A DNA stretch of 14,935 nucleotides from JAKQHY01 sp034429475 (GCA_034429475.1 DAOUGD010000227.1:1-14935); one strand, 5' to 3'. Counted from the stretch's first letter, positions 5,955 through 12,792 are shown. Notes: a model not told the origin generated them from the letters alone. Numbers and translations: made by a program.

Positions 5955-7802
5955 TTACCGGTACGCACCCAGCAACGGTTCAAAGCGCGTCAGACTGTGT
6001 TCCAGGCCGCCGGGACGGTTGCGGGCCAGCCACAAGGCTTTGTGTTCGGCGATGACCGCTTCCAGATCGGCGAGCATGGCCGCAGAGTCCGTTTCCTCCC
6101 CCATCAGTTGGAGAAGGCGGCGGCAGGCGTGACGCAGCAGCCGCCCGGCACTGGCGAACTCGCGCTTGACGAGGGCGGCGTCGGGGCAGGTCAGCGGCGC
6201 CTCGGCGAGCGGCGCGAGGATGGCGTCCAGCCGGGCCAGCGTGGCGTGGGCGTCTGCCGGCATCGCCTCCACAAGGCGATTTTCGAGGGTGTAGCCCTGC
6301 AAAGCCCAGAAGAGGATGCTGGAATTGTGCATACGCGGAGTGTGCGGAACCAGGTAAAGGTTGCCTAGGTCGTAGGCCAACCGGCCCATCGCGCCGGAAG
6401 GGTCGTCGAAAGCGAAATAGCTGAGAGCGGCGGGGACGTCCAGCGCGCGGTTGGACTCAAGGCTCCACGAGTACGCCGCGCCCACGCCGAAGCCCAGATA
6501 GCTCATCGGCAGATATTGCCAGTGCCCGCCGTCGCCCCAGTCCGTGTTGAGGTAGCCGATGGCCCCGTGCTTGAGGCCGTTTTCGGCGGCGTTGAGGAGG
6601 TTGTCCAGCGCGTTATCCGTCCGCCCGGCGATGGAGTTCCACGTCGCCGTGCCGGGGCAGACGTAGAAGGGGATGCCGGCAGCGGCAAACTGCGCGCCAT
6701 GTTCGTCAAAGGGATGGTCGAACTCGTAGCCCCACTCCAGCGCGATGACGTCCGAGGGCAACTGCGGCACGAGGTCGGGGTAATGCGTGATGATGTCGCC
6801 CCAGAACTGCATCTTATAGCCGCGCCGGGTCACATCCCGGTAAATCTTCATCAGGAAATCAAGGTAGACCTGCCCCGTCCCACGTTCCACACAGGCCGCC
6901 TTGCTCGCGCCCTGGCCCAGGTCAATCGTCTCGTCACAGCCCACGTTGATCTGGCGGCTGGTGAAGTAGGGCAACAACTCGTCGTAGAGACCGCGAATGA
7001 ATTCGATGCTGCCGGGATGCTCCGGCGCGAGGCCGAACGGCCCCTTACGGCGCATATTCCAGGGCGTCTCGAATTCTTCCATCGTCTCGGCCAGGTCGCT
7101 GTAGGGCGCGTGGCGTAGCCAGGGTTCCAGGTGGCCGAAGGAGTTCTGGTTGGGGACAAGTTCGATGAAACGTTCGCGGCAGTAGGCGTCGAGCGCGAGA
7201 ATCTCCTCGCCGGTGAAGGGGGAAGCGTGCTCCCACACCACCCGGTGCGCGTGGTAGGCAAACGTGTGCTCGAGGTAGAGCTGGAGCTGGTTGATCTTCC
7301 AGCTTGCCAGCCGATCCACCAGTGGGAATAGCGTCTCCAGCGTGGGGACTTTGTCGCGGCTGACGTCCAACATCACGCCGCGCGCCGGGAAGTCGGGCCA
7401 GTCGCGGAGGTCGAGGCAGGGCAGCTCCGGCCCGGCGGCCTGTTGGAACAGTTGCGCGAGGGTGCAGACCGCGTAGAAAATCCCGGCGGCGTCGTGCGCG
7501 TAGACCTGGATGCCCTCCGGCGCAATCGTCAGGCGGTAGCCCTGCGGCTGCGCGACCGCGTCCGGCATCAGGCTCAACGTCAGGCCGGGCCGCACGTCCG
7601 TCCACCCCGCGCGCCCGGCGGCGAGGCTCCAACTCAGGCCGAGGCGTTCTTTCAAGGCCGCCTGCACGCGCCGGGCAGAAAAGGCGATGTCCTGCGGGCA
7701 GTGGGCGTCCAAGAGAATGACGGCGTCGGGTGACAGGGTGAAGACGCCGTCAAGGTGCGTCAGATGACGCGGGTGGGGTAGGAATATTAGGGGTTTGGTC
7801 AT
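5955..7802 (-). CDS. GH20 family beta-N-acetylhexosaminidase
   Basis: This 615-aa protein has the GH20 layout. An N-terminal GH20b-like alpha/beta domain spans ~5-125 (GYRLTIAPEGIQVYAHDAAGIFYAVCTLAQL, cut here to its key residues GYRLTI and GIFYAVCTL). A TIM barrel begins at RGVMLDVSRDKVPT (141-154). The catalytic Asp-Glu pair is D290-E291 in NVGCDET. Further barrel residues include W334 (QFWGD) and W420-region TDWGDGGHW (420-428). GH20 enzymes remove terminal GlcNAc or GalNAc by substrate-assisted catalysis. There is no signal peptide, so it is probably cytoplasmic and acts on imported amino-sugar oligosaccharides. I chose ATG 7802 because GGAGGT lies 5 nt upstream; the frame is open to a TTG at 7814 that overlaps this RBS. 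In this locus it could fill the role NagZ plays elsewhere, which is inference. Confidence 0.9.
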   Translation of the reverse strand: MTKPLIFLPHPRHLTHLDGVFTLSPDAVILLDAHCPQDIAFSARRVQAALKERLGLSWSLAAGRAGWTDVRPGLTLSLMPDAVAQPQGYRLTIAPEGIQVYAHDAAGIFYAVCTLAQLFQQAAGPELPCLDLRDWPDFPARGVMLDVSRDKVPTLETLFPLVDRLASWKINQLQLYLEHTFAYHAHRVVWEHASPFTGEEILALDAYCRERFIELVPNQNSFGHLEPWLRHAPYSDLAETMEEFETPWNMRRKGPFGLAPEHPGSIEFIRGLYDELLPYFTSRQINVGCDETIDLGQGASKAACVERGTGQVYLDFLMKIYRDVTRRGYKMQFWGDIITHYPDLVPQLPSDVIALEWGYEFDHPFDEHGAQFAAAGIPFYVCPGTATWNSIAGRTDNALDNLLNAAENGLKHGAIGYLNTDWGDGGHWQYLPMSYLGFGVGAAYSWSLESNRALDVPAALSYFAFDDPSGAMGRLAYDLGNLYLVPHTPRMHNSSILFWALQGYTLENRLVEAMPADAHATLARLDAILAPLAEAPLTCPDAALVKREFASAGRLLRHACRRLLQLMGEETDSAAMLADLEAVIAEHKALWLARNRPGGLEHSLTRFEPLLGAYR

Positions 7803-7866
7803 GGTTACCTCCAAAGAATTTTAGAATCAGCAAATCCGTAATTGAACCCAAAAAGTAGCGTCGGGT

Positions 7867-8922
7867 TTATTCACCACGAGGACACAAAAATGCAACATAG
7901 CCATCATCGAGTGTAGGAAGCACCGCCAAAGGCAAAGGTTGATGATCATTTTGAGCCAGATACAATATGCCGTCTTGCCAATAGACGTATCGTTGATCAT
8001 CCAGTGATCTGTCATTTGGCGAAGGGTCAAGGATACTCTCCCTCTCTGCTTTAGAAGACTCGTCTATTAGAACAGCCTGGCCTTCCAAGGGAATCCACCA
8101 TAATCCAAAAGGCCAAGAGTCGGGAGAATGTAGACAACCCTCAGGAATGAGCGTAATGACTCCTGAACTATCAGGGAGCCAAATGGGCGCAACCCAAACA
8201 TTTATCTCAGAACATATTGAAACCTCTGGAAACTGGAATAACTGCCGCAATTCACTCCCATCAGAATTCATTACTTTAATGTCGCGACTACCGGCCAGAA
8301 TTAGACGCCGTCCGTCAGGAGAAAACTGCAAGAACTGTCCCCCCTGTTCATTACTCAAAATCTGCTGAATGGTGTTGTTATCCAAGTCATGTCGCCATAA
8401 ATCGCCATTGTAGAAACTACCATAGTCCAGAGGTTGCTGTGTATTAAACCAGACTTCATGTCCATCAGGGTGTTGTATACATTGATGCGGAATCAAGTGT
8501 TCCATCACGTAAGTGGTACCCGTCACTGGGGGATCCAGCAAATGAACTTTGACTAACGGCAGCAAGAATTCAGATGGACATCGAATGTCAATCAGTTGAT
8601 AATTGGGCTGCCCCATCTCCTGAGCAGGCTCCTCGCCTGTTTTAAGCCAGAGTGCATCATGGTCTTTATACAGAAGACACACATCATCCGCATCAGGCAA
8701 TGGCAATGACGTCGGCATCAACGTCGATGTGAGTTTCGGTATCGCTGTTGGCGTCGGTACTGATGTTGAAGTAGGCGTCCAGGTAAGTGGCGGCGTTCGT
8801 AAAATACTGGTAGTCGTGGGTATTGATGTAGGTAGAATTCCTGACTGTTGATTGCAGGAGACTAATAGCCAAACCACCACAACACACAACAAAAACACCT
8901 TGAAGAAATTACGCTTGTTCAT
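7867..8922 (-). CDS. Lipoprotein with Thr/Pro-rich stalk and a TolB/PD40-like beta-propeller segment
   Basis: This 351-aa protein starts MNKRNFFKVF, followed by a hydrophobic stretch and the lipobox LVSC (Cys23), so it should be lipid-anchored on the outer face. A Ser/Thr/Pro-rich stalk covers ~31-77 (repeated PTS/TPT). The folded part contains a PD40/WD40-like blade, FLQFSPDGRRLILAG...IKVMNSDG (197-222), and similar weaker segments (GHEVWFN, GLWWIPLEG). The specific function is not recognisable. The frame is open to 8970; I chose ATG 8922 because the signal peptide begins there and GAGGG lies just upstream. Its DNA is clearly more AT-rich than the GH20 and mlrC genes on either side, and its codon use differs, which suggests separate origin. 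Confidence 0.75.
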   Translation of the reverse strand: MNKRNFFKVFLLCVVVVWLLVSCNQQSGILPTSIPTTTSILRTPPLTWTPTSTSVPTPTAIPKLTSTLMPTSLPLPDADDVCLLYKDHDALWLKTGEEPAQEMGQPNYQLIDIRCPSEFLLPLVKVHLLDPPVTGTTYVMEHLIPHQCIQHPDGHEVWFNTQQPLDYGSFYNGDLWRHDLDNNTIQQILSNEQGGQFLQFSPDGRRLILAGSRDIKVMNSDGSELRQLFQFPEVSICSEINVWVAPIWLPDSSGVITLIPEGCLHSPDSWPFGLWWIPLEGQAVLIDESSKAERESILDPSPNDRSLDDQRYVYWQDGILYLAQNDHQPLPLAVLPTLDDGYVAFLCPRGE

Positions 8923-8938
8923 CTGCAAATCCCTCAAT

Positions 8939-9034
8939 CTAAAATTTATCCAACGGATACATTGGCCCATTTACTCGTCGGTACTCCAACTGTCGCACGT
9001 CGCAGTTCGTCACACCGGGGCAGATCGCTAAAAT
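8939..9034 (-). pseudogene. Remnant of a second mlrC-like (M81) gene: last ~31 codons only
   Basis: The translation ILAICPGVTNCDVRQLEYRR continues VNGPMYPLDKF and stops. It matches the last residues of the intact MlrC-like protein encoded at 10286-11731 (ILAISPGVTNCDVRQLEYRR ... VNRPMYPLDEF) with only three residue changes. The DNA differs at more sites, mostly at third codon positions. It is therefore not a fresh copy but the tail of a diverged homologue that was once under selection. Homology ends near 9034, and the GNAT gene stop lies 20 bp further on. There is no start or catalytic region, so it cannot be functional. Confidence 0.85.
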
Positions 9035-9053
9035 TGGGCACAGACTAAAGAAT

Positions 9054-9506
9054 TTACACCAATCCCTTCCTAAAACACACGCTATTGGCAACCCCTTGAT
9101 ATTGCCCATAATTTTCAATCTGCCGGTACCCATGTTTCGTGTACAGCCCAATCGCTTCCGCTTGTTTCCGCCCCGTCTCAAGGATCATGGTGGAAAAGCC
9201 CAACTCACGCGCCCAGGTTTCCAGTTCTGCAAGGAGCCGGCCGGCGATGCCCTTGCCGCGATGCTCAGGGCGCACGTACATCCGCTTGAGTTCAGCCGTT
9301 GCCGGATTGTAGCGTTTGATGCCGCCGCATCCCACGGGGAGTTGACCCAGGTACGCGATCACCACGGTCTCAATAGACTCAATGACGTTATACCGATCAT
9401 ACATCGCCTGAAGCGTCCCATAGCGCACATTCAGATCGGCGTCTAATAGTTGGGTCAATTGCCTGAAATCATCGTGCATACCGGTCGTGCGGACGATGGA
9501 TACCAC
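9054..9506 (-). CDS. GNAT-family N-acetyltransferase
   Basis: This 150-aa, single-domain GNAT has motif A as LKRMYVRPEHRGKGIAGRLL (residues 73-92), containing the acetyl-CoA pyrophosphate loop RPEHRGKG. Motif B follows as ILETGRKQAEAIGLYTKHGY (108-127). The length is normal for the family. It uses a GTG start at 9506 with GGAGG about 8 nt upstream. It begins 24 bp after the higA stop and probably shares the higBA transcript. The acetyl acceptor is unknown. GNAT enzymes can be toxins in other toxin-antitoxin types, but this one lacks the usual RHH partner, so a metabolic or detoxifying role is the safer reading. Base composition is lower in GC than the mlrC and GH20 genes. Confidence 0.88.
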   Translation of the reverse strand: MVSIVRTTGMHDDFRQLTQLLDADLNVRYGTLQAMYDRYNVIESIETVVIAYLGQLPVGCGGIKRYNPATAELKRMYVRPEHRGKGIAGRLLAELETWARELGFSTMILETGRKQAEAIGLYTKHGYRQIENYGQYQGVANSVCFRKGLV

Positions 9507-9530
9507 GGAATTTTCCTCCCCTGAACATCG

Positions 9531-9848
9531 CTAGGCCGGCGCAGGGGCTACAGCGTAAGGCTGAATTATAGCGAGGGATGCGCTTTCCTCTTGCTCCACA
9601 AAATACAAATCCCATCGCAGTTGTAGATTCAACCAAAAGCTGGCCGACATTCCAAAAAACTTCGCCAACCGTAAGGCCGTGCTTGGCGTCATCCCCCGTC
9701 GCCCATTGATGATTTCATTGATGCGCTGATAAGGGACGTGGATAGCGTCGGCCAAATCACGTTGCGTTAACCCCATCGGCAGCAAAAATTCCTCCAACAA
9801 CATCTCCCCAGGATGGGTTGGAACGCGGTCGGTCGGTATACGCACCAT
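9531..9848 (-). CDS. higA: HigA-type antitoxin (XRE-family, VapI-like)
   Basis: This 105-aa protein starts MVRIPTDRVPTHPGEMLLEE, the standard opening of HigA antidotes. A helix-turn-helix follows at about 27-50 (GLTQRDLADAIHVPYQRINE), and then RRGMTPSTALRLAKFFGMS and FWLNLQ. HigA binds and neutralises the HigB mRNA interferase and represses its own promoter through the HTH. I chose ATG 9848 because AAGGAG lies 7 nt upstream and the family consensus begins there; the open frame extends to 9875, into the end of higB. It lies 23 bp downstream of higB. The C-terminal tail (QPYAVAPAPA) is low-complexity. Confidence 0.93.
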   Translation of the reverse strand: MVRIPTDRVPTHPGEMLLEEFLLPMGLTQRDLADAIHVPYQRINEIINGRRGMTPSTALRLAKFFGMSASFWLNLQLRWDLYFVEQEESASLAIIQPYAVAPAPA

Positions 9849-9871
9849 TTCTACACTCCTTATGTTATCCT

Positions 9872-10165
9872 TCAATGATAGTCAACAATTTCTACTTCGC
9901 CCGGTTCATTTTCGTCCCATACAAAGCAAATCCGGTACTGGTCATTGACGTGGATACTGTATTGGCCTTTTCGCGCCCCACTCAGAGCTTCCAGACGATT
10001 ACCCGGCGGAATTCGCAATTCTTCCAAAAAGGCCACAGAATCCAGTTGATCCAGCTTGCGCGCCGCGACTTTCCACAAAGTCGGCGGGCATAGTTGCCGG
10101 GCAGCTCTGGTATTTCTACCGTAAAAGATATCCTCAGTTCCGTCGTTCTTGAATGACCGGATCAT
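9872..10165 (-). CDS. higB: HigB-type toxin (RelE superfamily mRNA interferase)
   Basis: This 97-aa protein matches the HigB family along its length: MIRSFKNDGTEDIFYG, LWKVAARKLDQLD, LRIPPGNRLEAL and the conserved C-terminal half KGQYSIHVNDQYRICFVW...EVEIVDYH. HigB toxins cut mRNA on the ribosome. The toxin-first order with higA directly downstream is the usual higBA arrangement. The gene is complete and has no frameshift, so the module may be active. No Shine-Dalgarno sequence precedes ATG 10165; a very good promoter ends only 6 nt before it, suggesting a leaderless or near-leaderless message. Confidence 0.93.
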   Translation of the reverse strand: MIRSFKNDGTEDIFYGRNTRAARQLCPPTLWKVAARKLDQLDSVAFLEELRIPPGNRLEALSGARKGQYSIHVNDQYRICFVWDENEPGEVEIVDYH

Positions 10166-10171
10166 AATAAC

Positions 10172-10200
10172 ATAATAGCACGGAATGTATGCTATGACAA
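10172..10200 (-). promoter_or_regulatory. Sigma70-type promoter of higBA
   Basis: On the - strand, TTGTCA (10200-10195) and TATTAT (10177-10172) are separated by exactly 17 bp. This is close to the housekeeping consensus. The -10 ends 6 nt before the higB ATG. Assignment rests on sequence match and position only. Confidence 0.75.
10175..10195. promoter_or_regulatory. Candidate HigA operator (ATAGCA-N9-TGCTAT)
   Basis: A 6-bp inverted repeat, atagca (10175-10180) and tgctat (10190-10195), lies across the spacer and touches both promoter boxes. HigA proteins repress higBA by binding palindromes at this position, so it is a plausible autoregulatory site. Binding is inferred. Confidence 0.5.
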
Positions 10201-10237
10201 ATATCTAACACTCACTTCGAATGTGTTGAGGACAAGC

Positions 10238-10285
10238 AACGTATTTCGTAGTCTGTCAAACGGACTACGGACTACGAAATACGTT
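10238..10285. repeat. 16-bp perfect inverted repeat directly after mlrC
   Basis: The arms 10238-10253 (aacgtatttcgtagtc) and 10270-10285 (gactacgaaatacgtt) are perfect complements around a 16-nt loop. The loop contains a further cggactacg copy. It begins at the base after the mlrC stop codon. It may act as a 3' hairpin or terminator, although there is no T-run on the - strand; it may equally be one copy of a dispersed repeat. Confidence 0.7.
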
Positions 10286-11731
10286 CTAAAACTCATCCAA
10301 CGGGTACATCGGCCGATTAACCCGCCGATACTCCAACTGCCGTACGTCGCAGTTTGTCACGCCGGGGCTGATGGCGAGGATGGAGCGTGGGCTGATGACG
10401 TGCAGCGGCGTGGTCAGGTAGCCGCGCTTGGGGACGACGATCTTGTAGGCCAGCGGCTCGATGCCCAGGCTGCGCAGGTGCGCCGGCTCTTCGATGCTGA
10501 GGCGGTAGGCGGAAAGCACCACGTCCACGCCAGCCACGGTGAGGACGACGACCGGGCCGCGCCGCGCCAGTCGCGCCGGTTCGCGGACGCCGCCCCGGTA
10601 ATAGTCGCCGTCAGAGATGAGGCGCACGACGCCGGTGACGGGCAGCGGACGGCTGTGGCGCGTGTCGAGCTTGCCGCCGATGCGCACGCTGACCTCGCGC
10701 CCTACCCCGGCAGCGATGCACGCAGCGACGGACTCCGCGTCCCAGATCGCGGCGACGACAGCATTCGTTGCGCCCTGGCGCAGCAGGCTTTCGAGCAGCA
10801 CGGTCACGTCTGTGGTGCCGCCCGCGCCGGGGTTGTCGCCGGAGTCGGAGAGGAAGACGGTGGATTCGGGCGCAGTCATAGCGACGCGCACGGCCTCGTC
10901 CACGGGGTACGCCTCGGTGTGAAAGTCGAAGTCGGCGCGGCGCTCCCAGAACTCGGCGGCGAGTCGGTCGGCCTCGACCTGCGCCCGCACGGCGTCGCCC
11001 TCGGTGATGACGACGGCGATCACACCGATGTCGGGGACGTCGGCCCAGCAGTGGCCGTTCATCAGCGAGGCGGAGATGATGTCAGGCTCCGCTTCCAGGT
11101 CGGCGACGCGCTGCATCATCGCCCGCATCGCGCCGACGGACGTTTCGGCCTTCTCGCCGGGGAGCAGGAACGGGATTTTGGCAAACCCCATCGCCAGCGG
11201 CGCGCCATCGAGGATGCGCAGCAGCATCTCCGCCGCCTTCTGGCCGGTCTCGAACGTGTCCGTGTGCGGCGCGGCGTGGTAGGCCACGAGCGCATTCACA
11301 TTGCGCCCCGTCTCGGCAACGAGGTTGGCGTGCATGTCCAGCGCCAGCGTGATGGGGACGTCCGGCCCGATCTGCGCGCGCAAGGCTTTGATCAGCTCGT
11401 TCTCGGCGTAGTCCACGCCCTCGGCGCGCATCGCACCGTGCAGGAAGAGGCAGACGCCGTCCAGGTCGTGAGCCGGCTCGAGGAGACACTGCTTGAACGT
11501 CTCGAAGGCCGCGCGCGCCACCACGCCGCCGGGCATCGCGTGCGCGGCGAGTGTGGGGACCAGTTCCACGTCGCTGCGGGCCTGCAACGTCCTCACGATG
11601 CCGCCAAACGCGCCGTGACGCAGCGGCGTGAGGCTCTCCTGCCCATAGCGGGGGTGGAAGTCTTCCAGTTGCGTCAAAAACGGGGTAAAGGTATTGGATT
11701 CATGACCGATAGCGCCGACAAGGATTCTCAT
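10286..11731 (-). CDS. mlrC: M81-family metallopeptidase (MlrC / microcystinase C-like)
   Basis: This 481-aa protein starts MRILVGAIGHESNTFTP, typical of the MlrC N-terminal domain. The residues that correspond to the zinc/catalytic set of Sphingomonas MlrC are all present at matching spacing: E56 (ELVPTL), H98 (FLHGAMRAEG), D132 and H134 (LDMHANL), and H156 (PHTDTFETG). The H-to-D distance of 34 and the H-to-H distance of 22 agree with the reference. The C-terminal domain shows SDSGDNPGAGGTTDVT (295-310) and ends with CDVRQLEYRRVNRPMYPLD. MlrC hydrolyses linear peptides such as linearised microcystin. Most homologues, including this one, have unknown natural substrates, possibly D-amino-acid-containing or isopeptide-linked peptides. 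ATG 11731 has AGGAG about 7 nt upstream. No signal peptide is visible. Confidence 0.9.
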   Translation of the reverse strand: MRILVGAIGHESNTFTPFLTQLEDFHPRYGQESLTPLRHGAFGGIVRTLQARSDVELVPTLAAHAMPGGVVARAAFETFKQCLLEPAHDLDGVCLFLHGAMRAEGVDYAENELIKALRAQIGPDVPITLALDMHANLVAETGRNVNALVAYHAAPHTDTFETGQKAAEMLLRILDGAPLAMGFAKIPFLLPGEKAETSVGAMRAMMQRVADLEAEPDIISASLMNGHCWADVPDIGVIAVVITEGDAVRAQVEADRLAAEFWERRADFDFHTEAYPVDEAVRVAMTAPESTVFLSDSGDNPGAGGTTDVTVLLESLLRQGATNAVVAAIWDAESVAACIAAGVGREVSVRIGGKLDTRHSRPLPVTGVVRLISDGDYYRGGVREPARLARRGPVVVLTVAGVDVVLSAYRLSIEEPAHLRSLGIEPLAYKIVVPKRGYLTTPLHVISPRSILAISPGVTNCDVRQLEYRRVNRPMYPLDEF

Positions 11732-11743
11732 AGTGTGCTCCTG

Positions 11744-11788
11744 GCGAATAGCGAATAGCGAATAGCGAATAGCGAATGGCGAATGGCG
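11744..11788. repeat. Heptamer (GCGAATA/G) tandem array
   Basis: Six 7-nt units (gcgaata x4, gcgaatg x2) plus a partial copy lie in the CBM9-mlrC gap. They end directly beside the mlrC ribosome-binding site (AGGAG on the - strand at about 11739-11743). Confidence 0.95.
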
Positions 11789-11820
11789 GATCAGCGGATC
11801 AGCGGATCAGCGAATCAGCG
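11789..11820. repeat. Octamer (GATCAGCG) tandem array
   Basis: There are four 8-nt units: gatcagcg x3, then aatcagcg. It follows the gcgaata array without a gap. It is the same unit, in opposite orientation, as the array that encodes part of the AnmK-MurQ linker. Confidence 0.95.
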
Positions 11821-11836
11821 AATTACGGACGTTTTG

Positions 11837-11905
11837 CATCTTGCGTCCTGCATCTTGCATCCTGCATCCTGCATCCTGCATCCTGCATCTTGCATCTTGC
11901 GTCTT
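11837..11905. repeat. Heptamer (CATCCTG/CATCTTG) tandem array
   Basis: Nine full 7-nt units (catcctg, catcttg and cgtcctg variants) and a partial copy run up to the stop codon of the CBM9-like gene. With the two arrays above, it accounts for nearly the whole 173-bp gap. No promoter or gene is visible in this stretch. Confidence 0.95.
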
Positions 11906-12738
11906 TACGCGACGCGATCTACAAAGCGCACCTGTGTCCACCGCTCTGGGATGTGCATGTTGATGTAACCGTGACGGTTCCAGGACCAGTCCACGGAGAT
12001 ATTGTTGCCCTGTTCGTCGTGGAAGTGCTGACAACGAGACGCGCCGATGCGCCACACGTCGCCGGGGTGCGGCGGAGTGTGCGGGTTCCCCAAGGCTTTC
12101 AGGCTTTCCCAGGGCAGCGCAAATTCGACGGTCCAGCCGTTGTCGCGGATGGCAGGGCAGTTGAGGGCGCCGTCCACCTGGACGGCGTGCCGGAGGCCGG
12201 GCAGTTCCCAATCCGTCTCACCGATGCGGCCCAACGCCGCGCCGGGACGGGGGACAAAATAAAGGAAGTTCTCAAGCGAGAAGAAATGATTCAGTCTTTC
12301 AGTGTCGCGGCGCGCCACCACCGGTTCCAGCCACGTCCAGAACACTTCGTAGATCGTGTTGATGGGGTTGACCCCCAGTTCGTAATAGACGCCGGCGCCG
12401 TCAATAAAAATTTCGGCGTCGCTGTCGTGGTGGTAGACGTGGTCGTGATGCTCAACGTGCGTGCCCCAGATTTCGTGATCTTCGTAGCGGTAGGCGGCGT
12501 AGAGATAGTCGTCGTCCCACAAGAGAGCGATGCGCGAATCCAGCGAGACGGGCGCGCCCGTGTCCATCTTGACGAAGGGCGCGGACCAAGCCGCACGCTG
12601 CCAGGCCGGTTCATCCAGCCGGCCATCCACCACAATAGGCGCATCGGCGCGCAAGCAGTCGTATTCCGCCACCGGCGGCAGACCCAAGCCATTTAATGGA
12701 CCAAAGGGTAGGGTCAAAATTCGCGGCATTTTGATCAT
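11905..12738 (-). CDS. Carbohydrate-binding family 9 (CBM9)-like protein
   Basis: This 277-aa protein follows the CBM9-like beta-sandwich pattern: VDGRLDEPAWQRA (38-50), SRIALLWDDDYLYAAYRYED (68-87), HDSDAEIFID (104-113), YYELGVNP (118-125), GWTVEFALPWESL (201-213) and WRIGASR (229-235). Aromatic and acidic residues are frequent, as expected for sugar contact. There is no signal peptide or anchor and no catalytic domain, so it is a stand-alone binding-type module. Such proteins are often found with glycoside-degradation genes, but the ligand here is unknown. ATG 12738 has AAGGTGA about 4 nt upstream; an ATG at 12729 is an alternative. It is in the same direction as the binding lipoprotein upstream, separated by 113 bp that contain two hairpins. 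Confidence 0.82.
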   Translation of the reverse strand: MIKMPRILTLPFGPLNGLGLPPVAEYDCLRADAPIVVDGRLDEPAWQRAAWSAPFVKMDTGAPVSLDSRIALLWDDDYLYAAYRYEDHEIWGTHVEHHDHVYHHDSDAEIFIDGAGVYYELGVNPINTIYEVFWTWLEPVVARRDTERLNHFFSLENFLYFVPRPGAALGRIGETDWELPGLRHAVQVDGALNCPAIRDNGWTVEFALPWESLKALGNPHTPPHPGDVWRIGASRCQHFHDEQGNNISVDWSWNRHGYINMHIPERWTQVRFVDRVA

Positions 12739-12760
12739 AAAGTCACCTTGCCTTTTTAGA

Positions 12761-12792
12761 CCTTCCGGGAAGCTGGCGAGCTTCCCGGAAGG
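12761..12792 (+). terminator. Hairpin with T-run between the binding lipoprotein and CBM9-like genes
   Basis: Perfect 14-bp arms 12761-12774 (ccttccgggaagct) and 12779-12792 surround a GGCG loop. They are followed on the + strand by TTTTTT (12793-12798). The core (cttcc/gggaag) is shared with the terminator at 1509-1538. The T-run points the wrong way for the flanking - strand genes. In their transcript it may be a stabilising or attenuating hairpin rather than a classical terminator. Confidence 0.65.

Noticed and set aside
7803..7814. TTG start for the GH20 gene at 7814
   Set aside because: This TTG overlaps the GGAGGT that serves ATG 7802, and the added residues MEVT match no conserved sequence.
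8939..9181. 80-codon - strand frame read as a whole gene
   Set aside because: Only the last ~31 codons match the mlrC end; the first half overlaps the GNAT gene in another frame and has no similarity, so only a remnant was annotated.
9872..10285. Transposon or integrase-bearing element around higBA
   Set aside because: No transposase, integrase or terminal inverted repeat is visible; only the mlrC-end direct copies and composition support an insertion.
10223..11758. 511-codon open frame on the + strand opposite mlrC
   Set aside because: It is a high-GC shadow frame: the composition is Arg/Val/Asp/Gly-rich without motifs, while the - strand frame is an unmistakable M81 protein.
11744..11905. 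Possible CRISPR array
   Set aside because: Units are 7 or 8 nt and directly adjacent, with no unique spacers and no cas genes.
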